DNA of 64,000 nt from Poriferisodalis sp965226645. Its GTDB lineage: Bacteria; Actinomycetota; Acidimicrobiia; Acidimicrobiales; Poriferisodalaceae. Numbering within the stretch: position 1 is the stretch's first letter; each line of letters starts with the position of its first letter. This document shows, piece by piece, positions 23,910-30,860 of the stretch. The stretch is taken from the NCBI GenBank assembly GCA_965226645.1, contig CBDDDL010000001.1:434001-498000 (forward strand). Direction: 5' to 3'. Under the pieces are notes generated by a model. That model was not told the DNA's origin. It did not search any database and was given only the letters and a program-made list of their open reading frames with translations. A program made the position numbers and the translations under genes.

Positions 23910-24287
23910 ATGGCCCGAATTGCCGGCGTCGACATACCTCGCGAGAAGCGCGTCGAAATCGCGCTGACATACATCTACGGCATCGGCCGCTCGGCCAGCC
24001 AGCAGATCTGTGAAGACCTCAACATCGCTGAACGCACCCGCGTGCGCGACCTGACCGATGCTGAGGTAGCTCGCATTCGGAACCACATCGACGCCCACCT
24101 CACTGTCGAGGGCGACCTGCGCCGTGACGTAGCGCAGGACGTAAAGCGGAAGATCGAGATCGGCTGCTACCAGGGAGTCCGGCACCGCCGTGGGCTGCCA
24201 GTGCGCGGCCAGCGGACGCACACCAATGCACGAACGCGCAAGGGTCCGCGCAAGACCGTGGCGGGCAAGAAGAAGGTGCGCAAGTGA
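23910..24287 (+). CDS. rpsM: 30S ribosomal protein S13
   Basis: A 125-residue S13 of the 30S head that contacts the P-site tRNA and L5. Motifs: ARIAGVDIPREKRVEIALTYIYGIG, YQGVRHRRGLPVRGQRTHTNARTRKGPRKTV. It overlaps rpsK (GTGA). Confidence 0.98.
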   Translation: MARIAGVDIPREKRVEIALTYIYGIGRSASQQICEDLNIAERTRVRDLTDAEVARIRNHIDAHLTVEGDLRRDVAQDVKRKIEIGCYQGVRHRRGLPVRGQRTHTNARTRKGPRKTVAGKKKVRK

Positions 24288-24673
24288 ATCAGCCGACCCG
24301 CCGCGGGCGCCGCAAGGAACGCAAGAACGTCGGCGACGGCGTGGCGCACATCAAGAGCTCATTCAACAACACGATCATCACGTTCACCGACCTGCAGGGC
24401 AACGTGGTGTCCTGGGCCTCGGCCGGCAATGCTGGGTTCAAGGGCTCCCGCAAGTCGACGCCGTTCGCGGCGCAGCAGGCGGCCGAGCAGGCCTCCGAAC
24501 GAGCGATGGAACACGGCGTGCGACGTGTGCACGTGCACGTGAAGGGTCCGGGCTCGGGCCGCGAGACCGCCATTCGCTCCATTCAGAATTCCGGCATCGA
24601 AATCAAGGGCATCCGCGACATGACGCCGGTGCCGCACAACGGCTGCCGCCCTCCAAAGCGACGGAGGGTCTGA
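24284..24673 (+). CDS. rpsK: 30S ribosomal protein S11
   Basis: A 129-residue S11 of the platform. Motifs: VAHIKSSFNNTIITFTDLQGNVVSWASAG, GFKGSRKSTPFAAQQAA, TPVPHNGCRPPKRRRV. It starts at GTG 24284 overlapping the rpsM stop. Confidence 0.98.
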   Translation: MNQPTRRGRRKERKNVGDGVAHIKSSFNNTIITFTDLQGNVVSWASAGNAGFKGSRKSTPFAAQQAAEQASERAMEHGVRRVHVHVKGPGSGRETAIRSIQNSGIEIKGIRDMTPVPHNGCRPPKRRRV

Positions 24674-24674
24674 G

Positions 24675-25292
24675 ATGTCCCGCTACACCGGACCGAAGGC
24701 GCGCGTCTCGCGGCGTCTCAACACGAATATCTGGGGGACCGAAGGCGAGACGAAGGCGCTCGACCGTCGCCCCTACCCGCCCGGCGAGCACGGCCGGGGT
24801 CGGCGCCGCAGCCAGAACTCCGAGTTCTTGATGCAGTTGCAGGAAAAGCAGAAGTGCCGGTTCTCCTACGGGATGACCGAGCGGCAGTTCCGCAATGCGT
24901 ACCAAGAGGCTGCCCGCCAGCGGGGAGTCACCGGCGAGAACCTGCTGCGCCTGCTCGAACTGCGCCTCGACAACATCGTCTACCGGGCGGGCTGGGCTGC
25001 GACCCGTCCGCAGGCCCGCCAGTTCGTGAGCCACGGCCATGTCAACGTCAACGGACGCCGGGTAAACATCCCGAGCTACCGAGCCCGCCGCGATGACGTG
25101 ATCGAGCTGCGCCCGAAGGCCCGTGAGATCGTGACCGTCCGCTGGAATCTCGACGTTCTCGACCGTGCTGCGCCTGCATGGCTCGACCCGAGTGACGGCG
25201 GCCAGAGCGTCACCGTGCGTGAACTGCCGCTGCGATCCCAGATCGAGATCCCTGTGCGCGAACAGCTCATCGTCGAGCTGTACAGCAAATAG
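24675..25292 (+). CDS. rpsD: 30S ribosomal protein S4
   Basis: A 205-residue S4, a 16S assembly initiator with an S4 RNA-binding domain (LDNIVYRAGWAATRPQARQFVSHGHVNVNGRRVNIPS). It lacks the N-terminal zinc cysteines (zinc-free form). N-terminal MSRYTGPKARVSRRLN is typical. Confidence 0.98.
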   Translation: MSRYTGPKARVSRRLNTNIWGTEGETKALDRRPYPPGEHGRGRRRSQNSEFLMQLQEKQKCRFSYGMTERQFRNAYQEAARQRGVTGENLLRLLELRLDNIVYRAGWAATRPQARQFVSHGHVNVNGRRVNIPSYRARRDDVIELRPKAREIVTVRWNLDVLDRAAPAWLDPSDGGQSVTVRELPLRSQIEIPVREQLIVELYSK

Positions 25293-25315
25293 CCACCATC
25301 AACGAAGGGGTCAAG

Positions 25316-26317
25316 ATGTCCATGTCCGACACCTTGGTCATGCACCGACCGACTATCGACCCATCCCCGCCCGAGGGCAACCGCCAGCGTTTCGCCATCG
25401 GACCGCTGGAACCGGGGTTCGGCCACACGCTGGGCAATTCGCTGCGACGCACACTGCTGTCTTCGATCCCCGGTGCAGCCATCACCCAGGTTCGATTCGA
25501 TGATGCGCTCCACGAATTCACCACGATCGAAGGCGTCGTGGAAGATGTCACCGACATCATCCTGAACCTCAAGGACGTCGTGCTGCGATGCCACAGCGAT
25601 GAGCCCGTCGCGGTGCGCCTCGATGAGCGCGGCACGGGCCCTGTGCTCGCGGGCCATGTCGACTGGGGCGTCGATGTCGAATGTCTGACACCAGATCTGC
25701 ACATCGCAACGCTCGGTGACGGCGCCCGCTTGGCCATGGATCTGACGGTGGCGCGCGGCTGGGGCTACTCGGCGCCCGACAGCGATCGTGCCGGCGCCAC
25801 GATCGGTGTGATTCTCATGGATGCCCTGTTCAGCCCGGTGCGACGGGTCGCGGTCGAGGTCGAGCCGGTGCGTGTTGAGCAGTCGACCGATTTCGACCGG
25901 TTGGTGCTTGACATCGAGACCGATGGAGCCATGACGCCGCGCGAGGCGCTGGCGTCGGCCGCCGACACGATGTGCCGCCTGATGCTCATGATCGCCCAGC
26001 TCTCCGACGAACCCTTGGGCCTCGAAATCGCCGACGTCACCGTCGGTGATGGCCGGGCCAGCGACCTGGACAAGCCCATCGAGGACCTCGGTCTTTCTGA
26101 GCGAGCCCGCAATTGCCTCAAGCGCGCGCAGTTCAACACGATCGGCGAGTTGCTTGACCAGTCCGTGGACGAGCTCATGACCGTTCCGAACTTCGGCCAG
26201 AAGTCACTGGACGAGGTCATTGAGAAACTCGACGAGCGCGGATTAGCGCTGCGCGGCATGAGCCCGACAGCCGACGAGGCGCCGGCCGAAGAGCTCGCTG
26301 AGTCCGGAGTGAGCTGA
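25316..26317 (+). CDS. rpoA: DNA-directed RNA polymerase subunit alpha
   Basis: A 333-residue alpha subunit. The N-terminal dimerisation and assembly domain (about 20-235) contains PLEPGFGHTLGNSLRRTLLSSIPGAAIT. The C-terminal domain (about 260-325) contains LGLSERARNCLKRAQFNTIGELL and LDEVIEKLDERGL, which bind UP elements and activators. Start ATG 25316 follows GAAGGGG. Confidence 0.98.
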   Translation: MSMSDTLVMHRPTIDPSPPEGNRQRFAIGPLEPGFGHTLGNSLRRTLLSSIPGAAITQVRFDDALHEFTTIEGVVEDVTDIILNLKDVVLRCHSDEPVAVRLDERGTGPVLAGHVDWGVDVECLTPDLHIATLGDGARLAMDLTVARGWGYSAPDSDRAGATIGVILMDALFSPVRRVAVEVEPVRVEQSTDFDRLVLDIETDGAMTPREALASAADTMCRLMLMIAQLSDEPLGLEIADVTVGDGRASDLDKPIEDLGLSERARNCLKRAQFNTIGELLDQSVDELMTVPNFGQKSLDEVIEKLDERGLALRGMSPTADEAPAEELAESGVS

Positions 26318-26319
26318 CG

Positions 26320-26673
26320 ATGCCCACGCCCACGAGAGGTCGCCGCCTCGGCGGCAGCTCCAGCCACCAACGAGCGATGCTGGCGAACCTGGCTGCGTCG
26401 TTGTTCGCCGCCGAAGCCATCGAGACCACTGAAGCGAAGGCCAAGGCACTGCGCCCCTTCTCCGAGAAGCTCATCACCAAGGCACGCAAGGGCGGTCTGG
26501 CGCGCCACCGGCAGCTCGTTGCCAGCCTCAATGGCGACCTGGAGATGGCCCAGAAGCTGATCGACGAGATCGGCCCCCGCTATGAGGGGCGCCCCGGCGG
26601 CTACACCCGGATTCTCAAGCTCGGTCCGCGCCGCGGCGACAACGCCCCGATGGCGCTCATCGAACTGGTCTAG
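26320..26673 (+). CDS. rplQ: 50S ribosomal protein L17
   Basis: A 117-residue L17 at the base of the large subunit. Motifs: RRLGGSSSHQRAMLANLAASLFAAEAIETTEAKAKALRPFSEKLIT and GYTRILKLGPRRGDNAPMALIEL. This ends the ribosomal cluster; truA, which usually follows in actinobacteria, is 7 kb away and inverted. Confidence 0.98.
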   Translation: MPTPTRGRRLGGSSSHQRAMLANLAASLFAAEAIETTEAKAKALRPFSEKLITKARKGGLARHRQLVASLNGDLEMAQKLIDEIGPRYEGRPGGYTRILKLGPRRGDNAPMALIELV

Positions 26674-26695
26674 ACGGTCAAGACAGGTCAACCCT

Positions 26696-27403
26696 GTGCC
26701 CAGTGACCCTGTGCCCAGTGACCCTGTGCTCGACGCTCTGCGCAAGCTCGACACCCCGACCGTCGCCAACGCGCTCGAAATCGTCGCACCGCAACGTCGC
26801 GCCTACGGCTTCACGACGTCGCCGCTGGTGTGCCCCAACCCCGACGCCCCGCCGATGGTGGGTTACGCCCGCACCGCCACGATCCGGGCCGCCGCGCACT
26901 CAGGTCGTTCTGGCGACGAAGATCTCGCAATGCGGGTCGGCTATTACCGCCACATTGCCGAGGCCCCCCAGCCGACCATCACCGTCATCGAAGACATTGA
27001 CGCTTCTCCTGGTTACGGCGCCTGGTGGGGCGAGGTGAACAGCAGCATTCACGCCGGCTTGGGCTCGCTCGGTGTCATCACGAACGGCTCGATCCGCGAC
27101 CTGGCGGACTGGGCTCCCGGCTTCGGCGCCCTCGCCGGCTCCATTGGACCGTCCCATTCGTGGGTCCACGTCGTCGAGTACGCCGTTCCGGTCACCGTGC
27201 ACGGCATGTCGGTTCGCCCCGGCGACCTCATCCACGCCGACCGTCACGGTGCCGTCGTGGTGCCCCCCGAAGTAGCGGCCGATGTCCCCGCTGCAGCCGC
27301 CAAGATCGCCGGTGCCGAGCACGTCCTCATCGACGCCGCCCGCAGTCCCGACTTCACCATCGATCGCCTCACGGCGCTCCTCGACCCCAAGGGCGATCAC
27401 TAG
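26696..27403 (+). CDS. RraA-like protein (HMG/CHA aldolase superfamily)
   Basis: A 235-residue protein of the RraA family, which contains the RNase E inhibitor RraA and class II 4-hydroxy-4-methyl-2-oxoglutarate / oxaloacetate aldolases. Typical segments: DTPTVANALE, YGAWWGEVNSSIHAGLGSLGVITNGSIRDL (phosphate or substrate loop with conserved Asp) and GMSVRPGDLIHADRHGAVVVPP. The start region is a 15-bp tandem duplication giving three possible in-frame GTGs (26696, 26711, 26726); VPSDP is repeated. The family is catalytically diverse, so the substrate is not assigned. Confidence 0.85.
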   Translation: MPSDPVPSDPVLDALRKLDTPTVANALEIVAPQRRAYGFTTSPLVCPNPDAPPMVGYARTATIRAAAHSGRSGDEDLAMRVGYYRHIAEAPQPTITVIEDIDASPGYGAWWGEVNSSIHAGLGSLGVITNGSIRDLADWAPGFGALAGSIGPSHSWVHVVEYAVPVTVHGMSVRPGDLIHADRHGAVVVPPEVAADVPAAAAKIAGAEHVLIDAARSPDFTIDRLTALLDPKGDH

Positions 27404-27438
27404 CTCCCAACTCTTTTTGGGGGTCGGCCGTGAAACGT

Positions 27439-27774
27439 TCAGGGCCGACGGCGAACTCCGAGCGCCCGTTCGAGGTTCGTCAGGTACTCGGCGAACGCAT
27501 TGCGCCCCACTGCGGTCGCCTGGACCCACGTGCGCGGCTTGACACCGTGAAACTCCTTGGTAATCGCCACGTACTGAGCGTCTTCCAGCTTTCGCAAGTG
27601 GGTCGTGAGATTGCCCGGGGTCAATTCCAGATGATTCTGCAGGAATCTGTAGGCGATCGGGTCAGTTGTTTCCACTGAGACCAGCAACGACATGATGCGC
27701 AGCCGGGTCGGCTGATGGATCGTCTCGTTGAGGACGATCGCATTGCTGCCAGACACGCCGCCGGTGTTTACCAT
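27439..27774 (-). CDS. Winged-helix transcriptional regulator (HTH_34/ArsR-like)
   Basis: A 111-residue winged-helix protein: LNETIHQPTRLRIMSLLVS, FLQNHLELTPGNLTTHLRKLEDAQYVAITKEF, typical of small regulators that pair with a membrane protein. ATG 27774 overlaps the stop of the upstream membrane-protein gene (ATGGTAA), so the two are one operon. The CAAACTA palindrome before that operon is a likely autoregulatory site. Confidence 0.85.
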   Translation of the reverse strand: MVNTGGVSGSNAIVLNETIHQPTRLRIMSLLVSVETTDPIAYRFLQNHLELTPGNLTTHLRKLEDAQYVAITKEFHGVKPRTWVQATAVGRNAFAEYLTNLERALGVRRRP

Positions 27775-28400
27775 CCGCCGTTCTTGCGCACCCACGCGAA
27801 GGTGCCAGCGAGCAACGCAAGCATCGCGATTCCGGAGACCGCTGGGGCGATGTCATCGAAGATGTAGTGCGGAACGTAGAACGACACGGCGTAACCCAAG
27901 CCGAACACCGCAATCACAGGCCTGTGCAAGATGCCGAACAGCACGTATCCCAGCGCGATGACACCCACCAAGACGTACGGGATGGTCTCGGCCCGGGTCT
28001 CGTTCCACAGCCCCGCCGCTCCTGGCAGAAGGCCCGCCGCCGTCACGACGGCCATCCAGTAGAGAAACACCCGGATTCCCGCGTTCTGCATAGCGGCGCC
28101 CGTCGACACGGCTCGGCCGGCGCGGTAGCCGATGGTCATGCTCCCGACCATGCCCACCGCCGAAAAGCCGATCCACAGCGGCCCTGGGAACCACGGTTGA
28201 TCTTCGGCAAAGTCCGTCGCGAACGTCGAGATGGCGTATTGGGCGAGGTACGCAGCCGAGATAATGCCGGCCCACATCAGCAGGATTGCCGTGCTCCCTG
28301 CGGTGTACATGGCCCCGCGGGCGTCGTGGATGGTGGCCTGAATGGTCTGCCACCCCTCCTCGGTGCTCAGCACCGCCGTGTCGTCGCTGTCTGGCGTCAT
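27768..28400 (-). CDS. Multi-pass membrane protein co-operonic with winged-helix regulator
   Basis: A 210-residue integral membrane protein with about six hydrophobic segments from residue 32 on (AGSTAILLMWAGIISAAYLAQ, PLWIGFSAVGMVGSMTIGY, VFLYWMAVVTAAGLLPGAAG, VLVGVIALGYVLFGIL, VIAVFGLGYAVSFYV, AVSGIAMLALLAGTFAWV) after a cytoplasmic acidic N-terminus. The start is ATG 28400 preceded by GGGAG. Such pairs are common in actinobacteria and the regulator usually controls its membrane partner; the cargo or signal is unknown. Confidence 0.75.
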   Translation of the reverse strand: MTPDSDDTAVLSTEEGWQTIQATIHDARGAMYTAGSTAILLMWAGIISAAYLAQYAISTFATDFAEDQPWFPGPLWIGFSAVGMVGSMTIGYRAGRAVSTGAAMQNAGIRVFLYWMAVVTAAGLLPGAAGLWNETRAETIPYVLVGVIALGYVLFGILHRPVIAVFGLGYAVSFYVPHYIFDDIAPAVSGIAMLALLAGTFAWVRKNGGW

Positions 28401-28421
28401 CGCTCGCTCCCTGCTGCGACA

Positions 28422-28445
28422 CAAACTAGTTTGCAACACAAACTA
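28422..28445. promoter_or_regulatory. Operator candidate: CAAACTAGTTTG palindrome plus extra half-site
   Basis: A perfect 12-bp palindrome (28422-28433) and a further CAAACTA half-site (28439-28445) lie 22-45 bp upstream of the membrane-protein start, in a region much richer in A+T than its surroundings. The winged-helix regulator encoded in the same operon is the natural candidate to bind it. Confidence 0.6.
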
Positions 28446-28514
28446 ACTCAGCCGACGGCAACAAGCAAGCGCGATCTGAAGTCGCCCCATCCCAGCGCAT
28501 CGGCTGGCCGTCGG

Positions 28515-28655
28515 TCAGGGCAGGATGTCCAGCCGATCGCAATGCAGCGGTCGGACAACCCCGAAATGCCGTAGATCGACGGTGGCCACCGTGGTCACGC
28601 CGAGCCGTTCGGCCGTAGCCGCCGTTGAGCGCGGGCTGCTAGCGCGCGGCGAGAG
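28515..28655 (-). pseudogene. VapC-like PIN-domain remnant
   Basis: The minus-strand frame ending at 28515 encodes TAATAERLGVTTVATVDLRH then FGVVRPLHCDRLDILP. This is the standard C-terminus of VapC toxins (the last catalytic Asp in T(V/L)D, then RRHFxVVRP). Nothing upstream in frame resembles the first two thirds of a PIN domain, no start is present and no VapB gene is adjacent. It abuts the stop of the desaturase gene. Confidence 0.75.
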
Positions 28656-29594
28656 CTATTGCAGGACCGCTGCGTCTCGGGTCAGCGATCTCCGTGCTTC
28701 GGCGTAGCGCTCGGCGAGGCGTTGTCCCACGCGGCCGATCCGATCGATCATTTTCATGAGCCGATCGCGGGCCGCCTCGGCGATGCTGGAGAGGTCGGTC
28801 AGTGCCGGGAGATTCCAATCGCGCAAGACCACGGGCTCAAGGATCTGGTTGTGATGAATCGCTAGGTCGTAGATCCCGGCTTCAGCGATGGTGCGGCTGT
28901 GGGCGTCGAAATCGGTGATGCCCATCCCGGGCATCGAAAAGCCCTTGACCTGGTTGGCGATGGCGACCACCGCGCTGGAAGGGTCCATCTCGACGGCGGC
29001 GCTCATCACGTCCCGATAGAACAGGAAGTGCAGATTTTCATCGAAGGCAACCCGGCGCATGATGGCCTTGCCCGCTGGGTCGTCGATGTGGCGCCCGGTG
29101 TTGAAGTGCGAAATTCGGGTCGCCAATTCCTGCAGTGTCACGTAGGCCAGGCCCTCTAGGAGGCCGGGGGGCTCGGGCACCTGCCCGCACTGCACCATCG
29201 CCATCCGGGCCCGCTCCAACGCCACTGGGTCCAAGGCGCGTGTGACCGACAGGTAGTCGTAGATGACCCGGCCGTGCCGCCCCTCTTCCGCGGTCCAGCG
29301 GCGCACCCACTCGCCCCACGCGCCGTCTCGGCCGAACAGCCGCTCGCTGTCACGGAAGTAGTAGGGCAGGTTCTCCTCGGTGAGCACGTTCACGAACAGG
29401 GCGCTGCGGGCCTCAGGGGAGAGATTCGCCTCTGCGGGCGACCACTCGTAGTCAGGCTCGAAATCCTTGCCCCGGCTCCACGGCACGAGCGCGTGGGGGT
29501 GCCACTCCTTGGTCTGTCGAAGGTGGCGAGCCAGCAGCTTCTCTACCGTTGGCTCAAGGTCGGCAAGCGACCGGACATCGACTTCTACAGACAT
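28656..29594 (-). CDS. Acyl-[acyl-carrier-protein] desaturase family protein
   Basis: A 312-residue ferritin-like di-iron protein of the acyl-ACP desaturase (DesA1/2, fatty acid desaturase type 2) family. The iron-ligand motifs are present: LTEENLPYYF, EEGRHGRVI (ExxH) and FDENLHFLFY (second ENxH), with W/Y-rich flanks. Soluble desaturases of this type introduce double bonds into acyl-ACP using O2 and reductant. It stands alone on the minus strand; no ferredoxin partner is adjacent. Confidence 0.92.
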   Translation of the reverse strand: MSVEVDVRSLADLEPTVEKLLARHLRQTKEWHPHALVPWSRGKDFEPDYEWSPAEANLSPEARSALFVNVLTEENLPYYFRDSERLFGRDGAWGEWVRRWTAEEGRHGRVIYDYLSVTRALDPVALERARMAMVQCGQVPEPPGLLEGLAYVTLQELATRISHFNTGRHIDDPAGKAIMRRVAFDENLHFLFYRDVMSAAVEMDPSSAVVAIANQVKGFSMPGMGITDFDAHSRTIAEAGIYDLAIHHNQILEPVVLRDWNLPALTDLSSIAEAARDRLMKMIDRIGRVGQRLAERYAEARRSLTRDAAVLQ

Positions 29595-29702
29595 CGGGCA
29601 TCGCCAATCGATATTCGGAACTCAGCCTAACGACCACCGGGATGGTTGCGAAACACCGCACGGTCACACTCTCAGTTGAGGCCCGACGACGACGGCCGGT
29701 GC

Positions 29703-30302
29703 CTATCGCGCGGCGGCGTAGTTCTGGGCCACGAATTCCCAGTTGAGGAGGTGCTCGACGAAGGCGTCGACGTAGGCGGCACGAGCGTTCCGATAGTCGA
29801 GATAGTAAGCGTGCTCCCAGATGTCGATGACCAGAAGGGGCGTCAAGCCACCCGTCAGCGGCGTCCCGGCATCGTCGGTTTGGATGATTCGCAGCGAGCC
29901 CTCGGCGGCTCGGTCGTGAACAAGCCAGCCCCAGCCGGATCCAAAGTTGCCGACAGCGCCCGTCGTGAACTGTGTTCGGAAGGCGTCCACGCTGCCGAAG
30001 CCGGCCTCGATCGCCGATGCCAGATCGCCCTCGGGATCGCCTCCGCCGCCTGGCGACATCGATTGCCAGTAGAAGTCGTGGTTCCAGGTCTGAGCGGCAG
30101 CGTTGAACAATCCTCCCGTCGGAAGCGAACGCACGAGATCGTCCAGCGACCGCGATTCGTCCGGCGTGCCGGCCACAGCTGAGTTGACCGTTCGTACGTA
30201 GCCGGCGTGGTGCTTCCCGTAGTGAAAGCTGATCGTGCGCTCGCTGATGTGCGGCGCAAGAGCGTCGGTTGTATAGGGCAGGGCTGCAAGCTCAATGGTC
30301 AC
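29703..30302 (-). CDS. sodA: Superoxide dismutase (Fe/Mn)
   Basis: A 199-residue Fe/Mn superoxide dismutase. Metal ligands are recognisable: His in ISFHYGKHHAGYV, His in NAAAQTWNHDFYW, and Asp and His in VIDIWEHAYYLDY. GSGWGWLV precedes the last two. The start is GTG 30302 (VTIELAALPY), eight bases after GGAG; the longer frame to 30386 lacks homology. Metal preference cannot be told reliably from the motifs. It is divergent from the small Cys protein gene, 67 bp away. Confidence 0.95.
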   Translation of the reverse strand: MTIELAALPYTTDALAPHISERTISFHYGKHHAGYVRTVNSAVAGTPDESRSLDDLVRSLPTGGLFNAAAQTWNHDFYWQSMSPGGGGDPEGDLASAIEAGFGSVDAFRTQFTTGAVGNFGSGWGWLVHDRAAEGSLRIIQTDDAGTPLTGGLTPLLVIDIWEHAYYLDYRNARAAYVDAFVEHLLNWEFVAQNYAAAR

Positions 30303-30336
30303 GAGATCTCCGGAGGCGAGTATGCCAGCGGCGACA

Positions 30337-30364
30337 TTGAGTCCCCCAACCGCAGGGGTATGGT
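30337..30364 (+). promoter_or_regulatory. Leaderless-type promoter of the small Cys protein gene
   Basis: TTGAGT (30337-30342) and TATGGT (30359-30364) are 16 bp apart, and the -10 box ends five bases before the GTG at 30370. Transcription would start at or within a base or two of the start codon. Confidence 0.55.
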
Positions 30365-30369
30365 GCGGC

Positions 30370-30714
30370 GTGCAATTCGTGGGCATCTATGACGCGGACG
30401 GCACCCTCGTCGGCGAATTGCGCTACGCACTCGGCAAGCTGACCGGCCGCGCCAAGTGCGCACTTTGCGATATCACGCATGGCTGGAACCCGGCCGGCTC
30501 GCGCCAGTGGAAGCAAGCGTGCGCAGTGTCCCCGGTGGAACTCGACCTCGTCCACCGCGACGAGGCCACGCCTGCCCAACTCGCGAGCGTCACGGCGCTC
30601 CCCGCCATCCTGTCCCGCGACGGCGACGGCTGGCGCGAGATCATGACTCCAGCCGACATAGCCGACTGCGACGGCTCCCCAGAGGCACTGCTCTCCCGAC
30701 TCGCTCAGCTGTGA
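30370..30714 (+). CDS. Small conserved protein with CxLCxxTH motif
   Basis: A 114-residue protein from GTG 30370. After FVGIYDADGTLVGELRYALGKL comes a conserved AKCALCDITHGWNP motif that looks like a metal- or redox-active site, then a variable half ending AFLSRLAQL-like. I have an impression of similar short uncharacterised proteins in other bacteria but no function. It is divergent from superoxide dismutase, so a role in redox or metal stress is possible but unproven. It appears to be expressed from a leaderless promoter. Confidence 0.65.
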   Translation: MQFVGIYDADGTLVGELRYALGKLTGRAKCALCDITHGWNPAGSRQWKQACAVSPVELDLVHRDEATPAQLASVTALPAILSRDGDGWREIMTPADIADCDGSPEALLSRLAQL

Positions 30715-30860
30715 ACGGCACCCCCGAGATGACGCTGCAGCTATGTCGCAGTACGCCGTTACTGCCGATACCGTCCTGTTCCGCTTGCTTGATGCGATGC
30801 GGCAGCCAATCGACTGCTTCGACGCCGGAGCGACCCATCGTCTGAAAGGCCCCCCATCCG

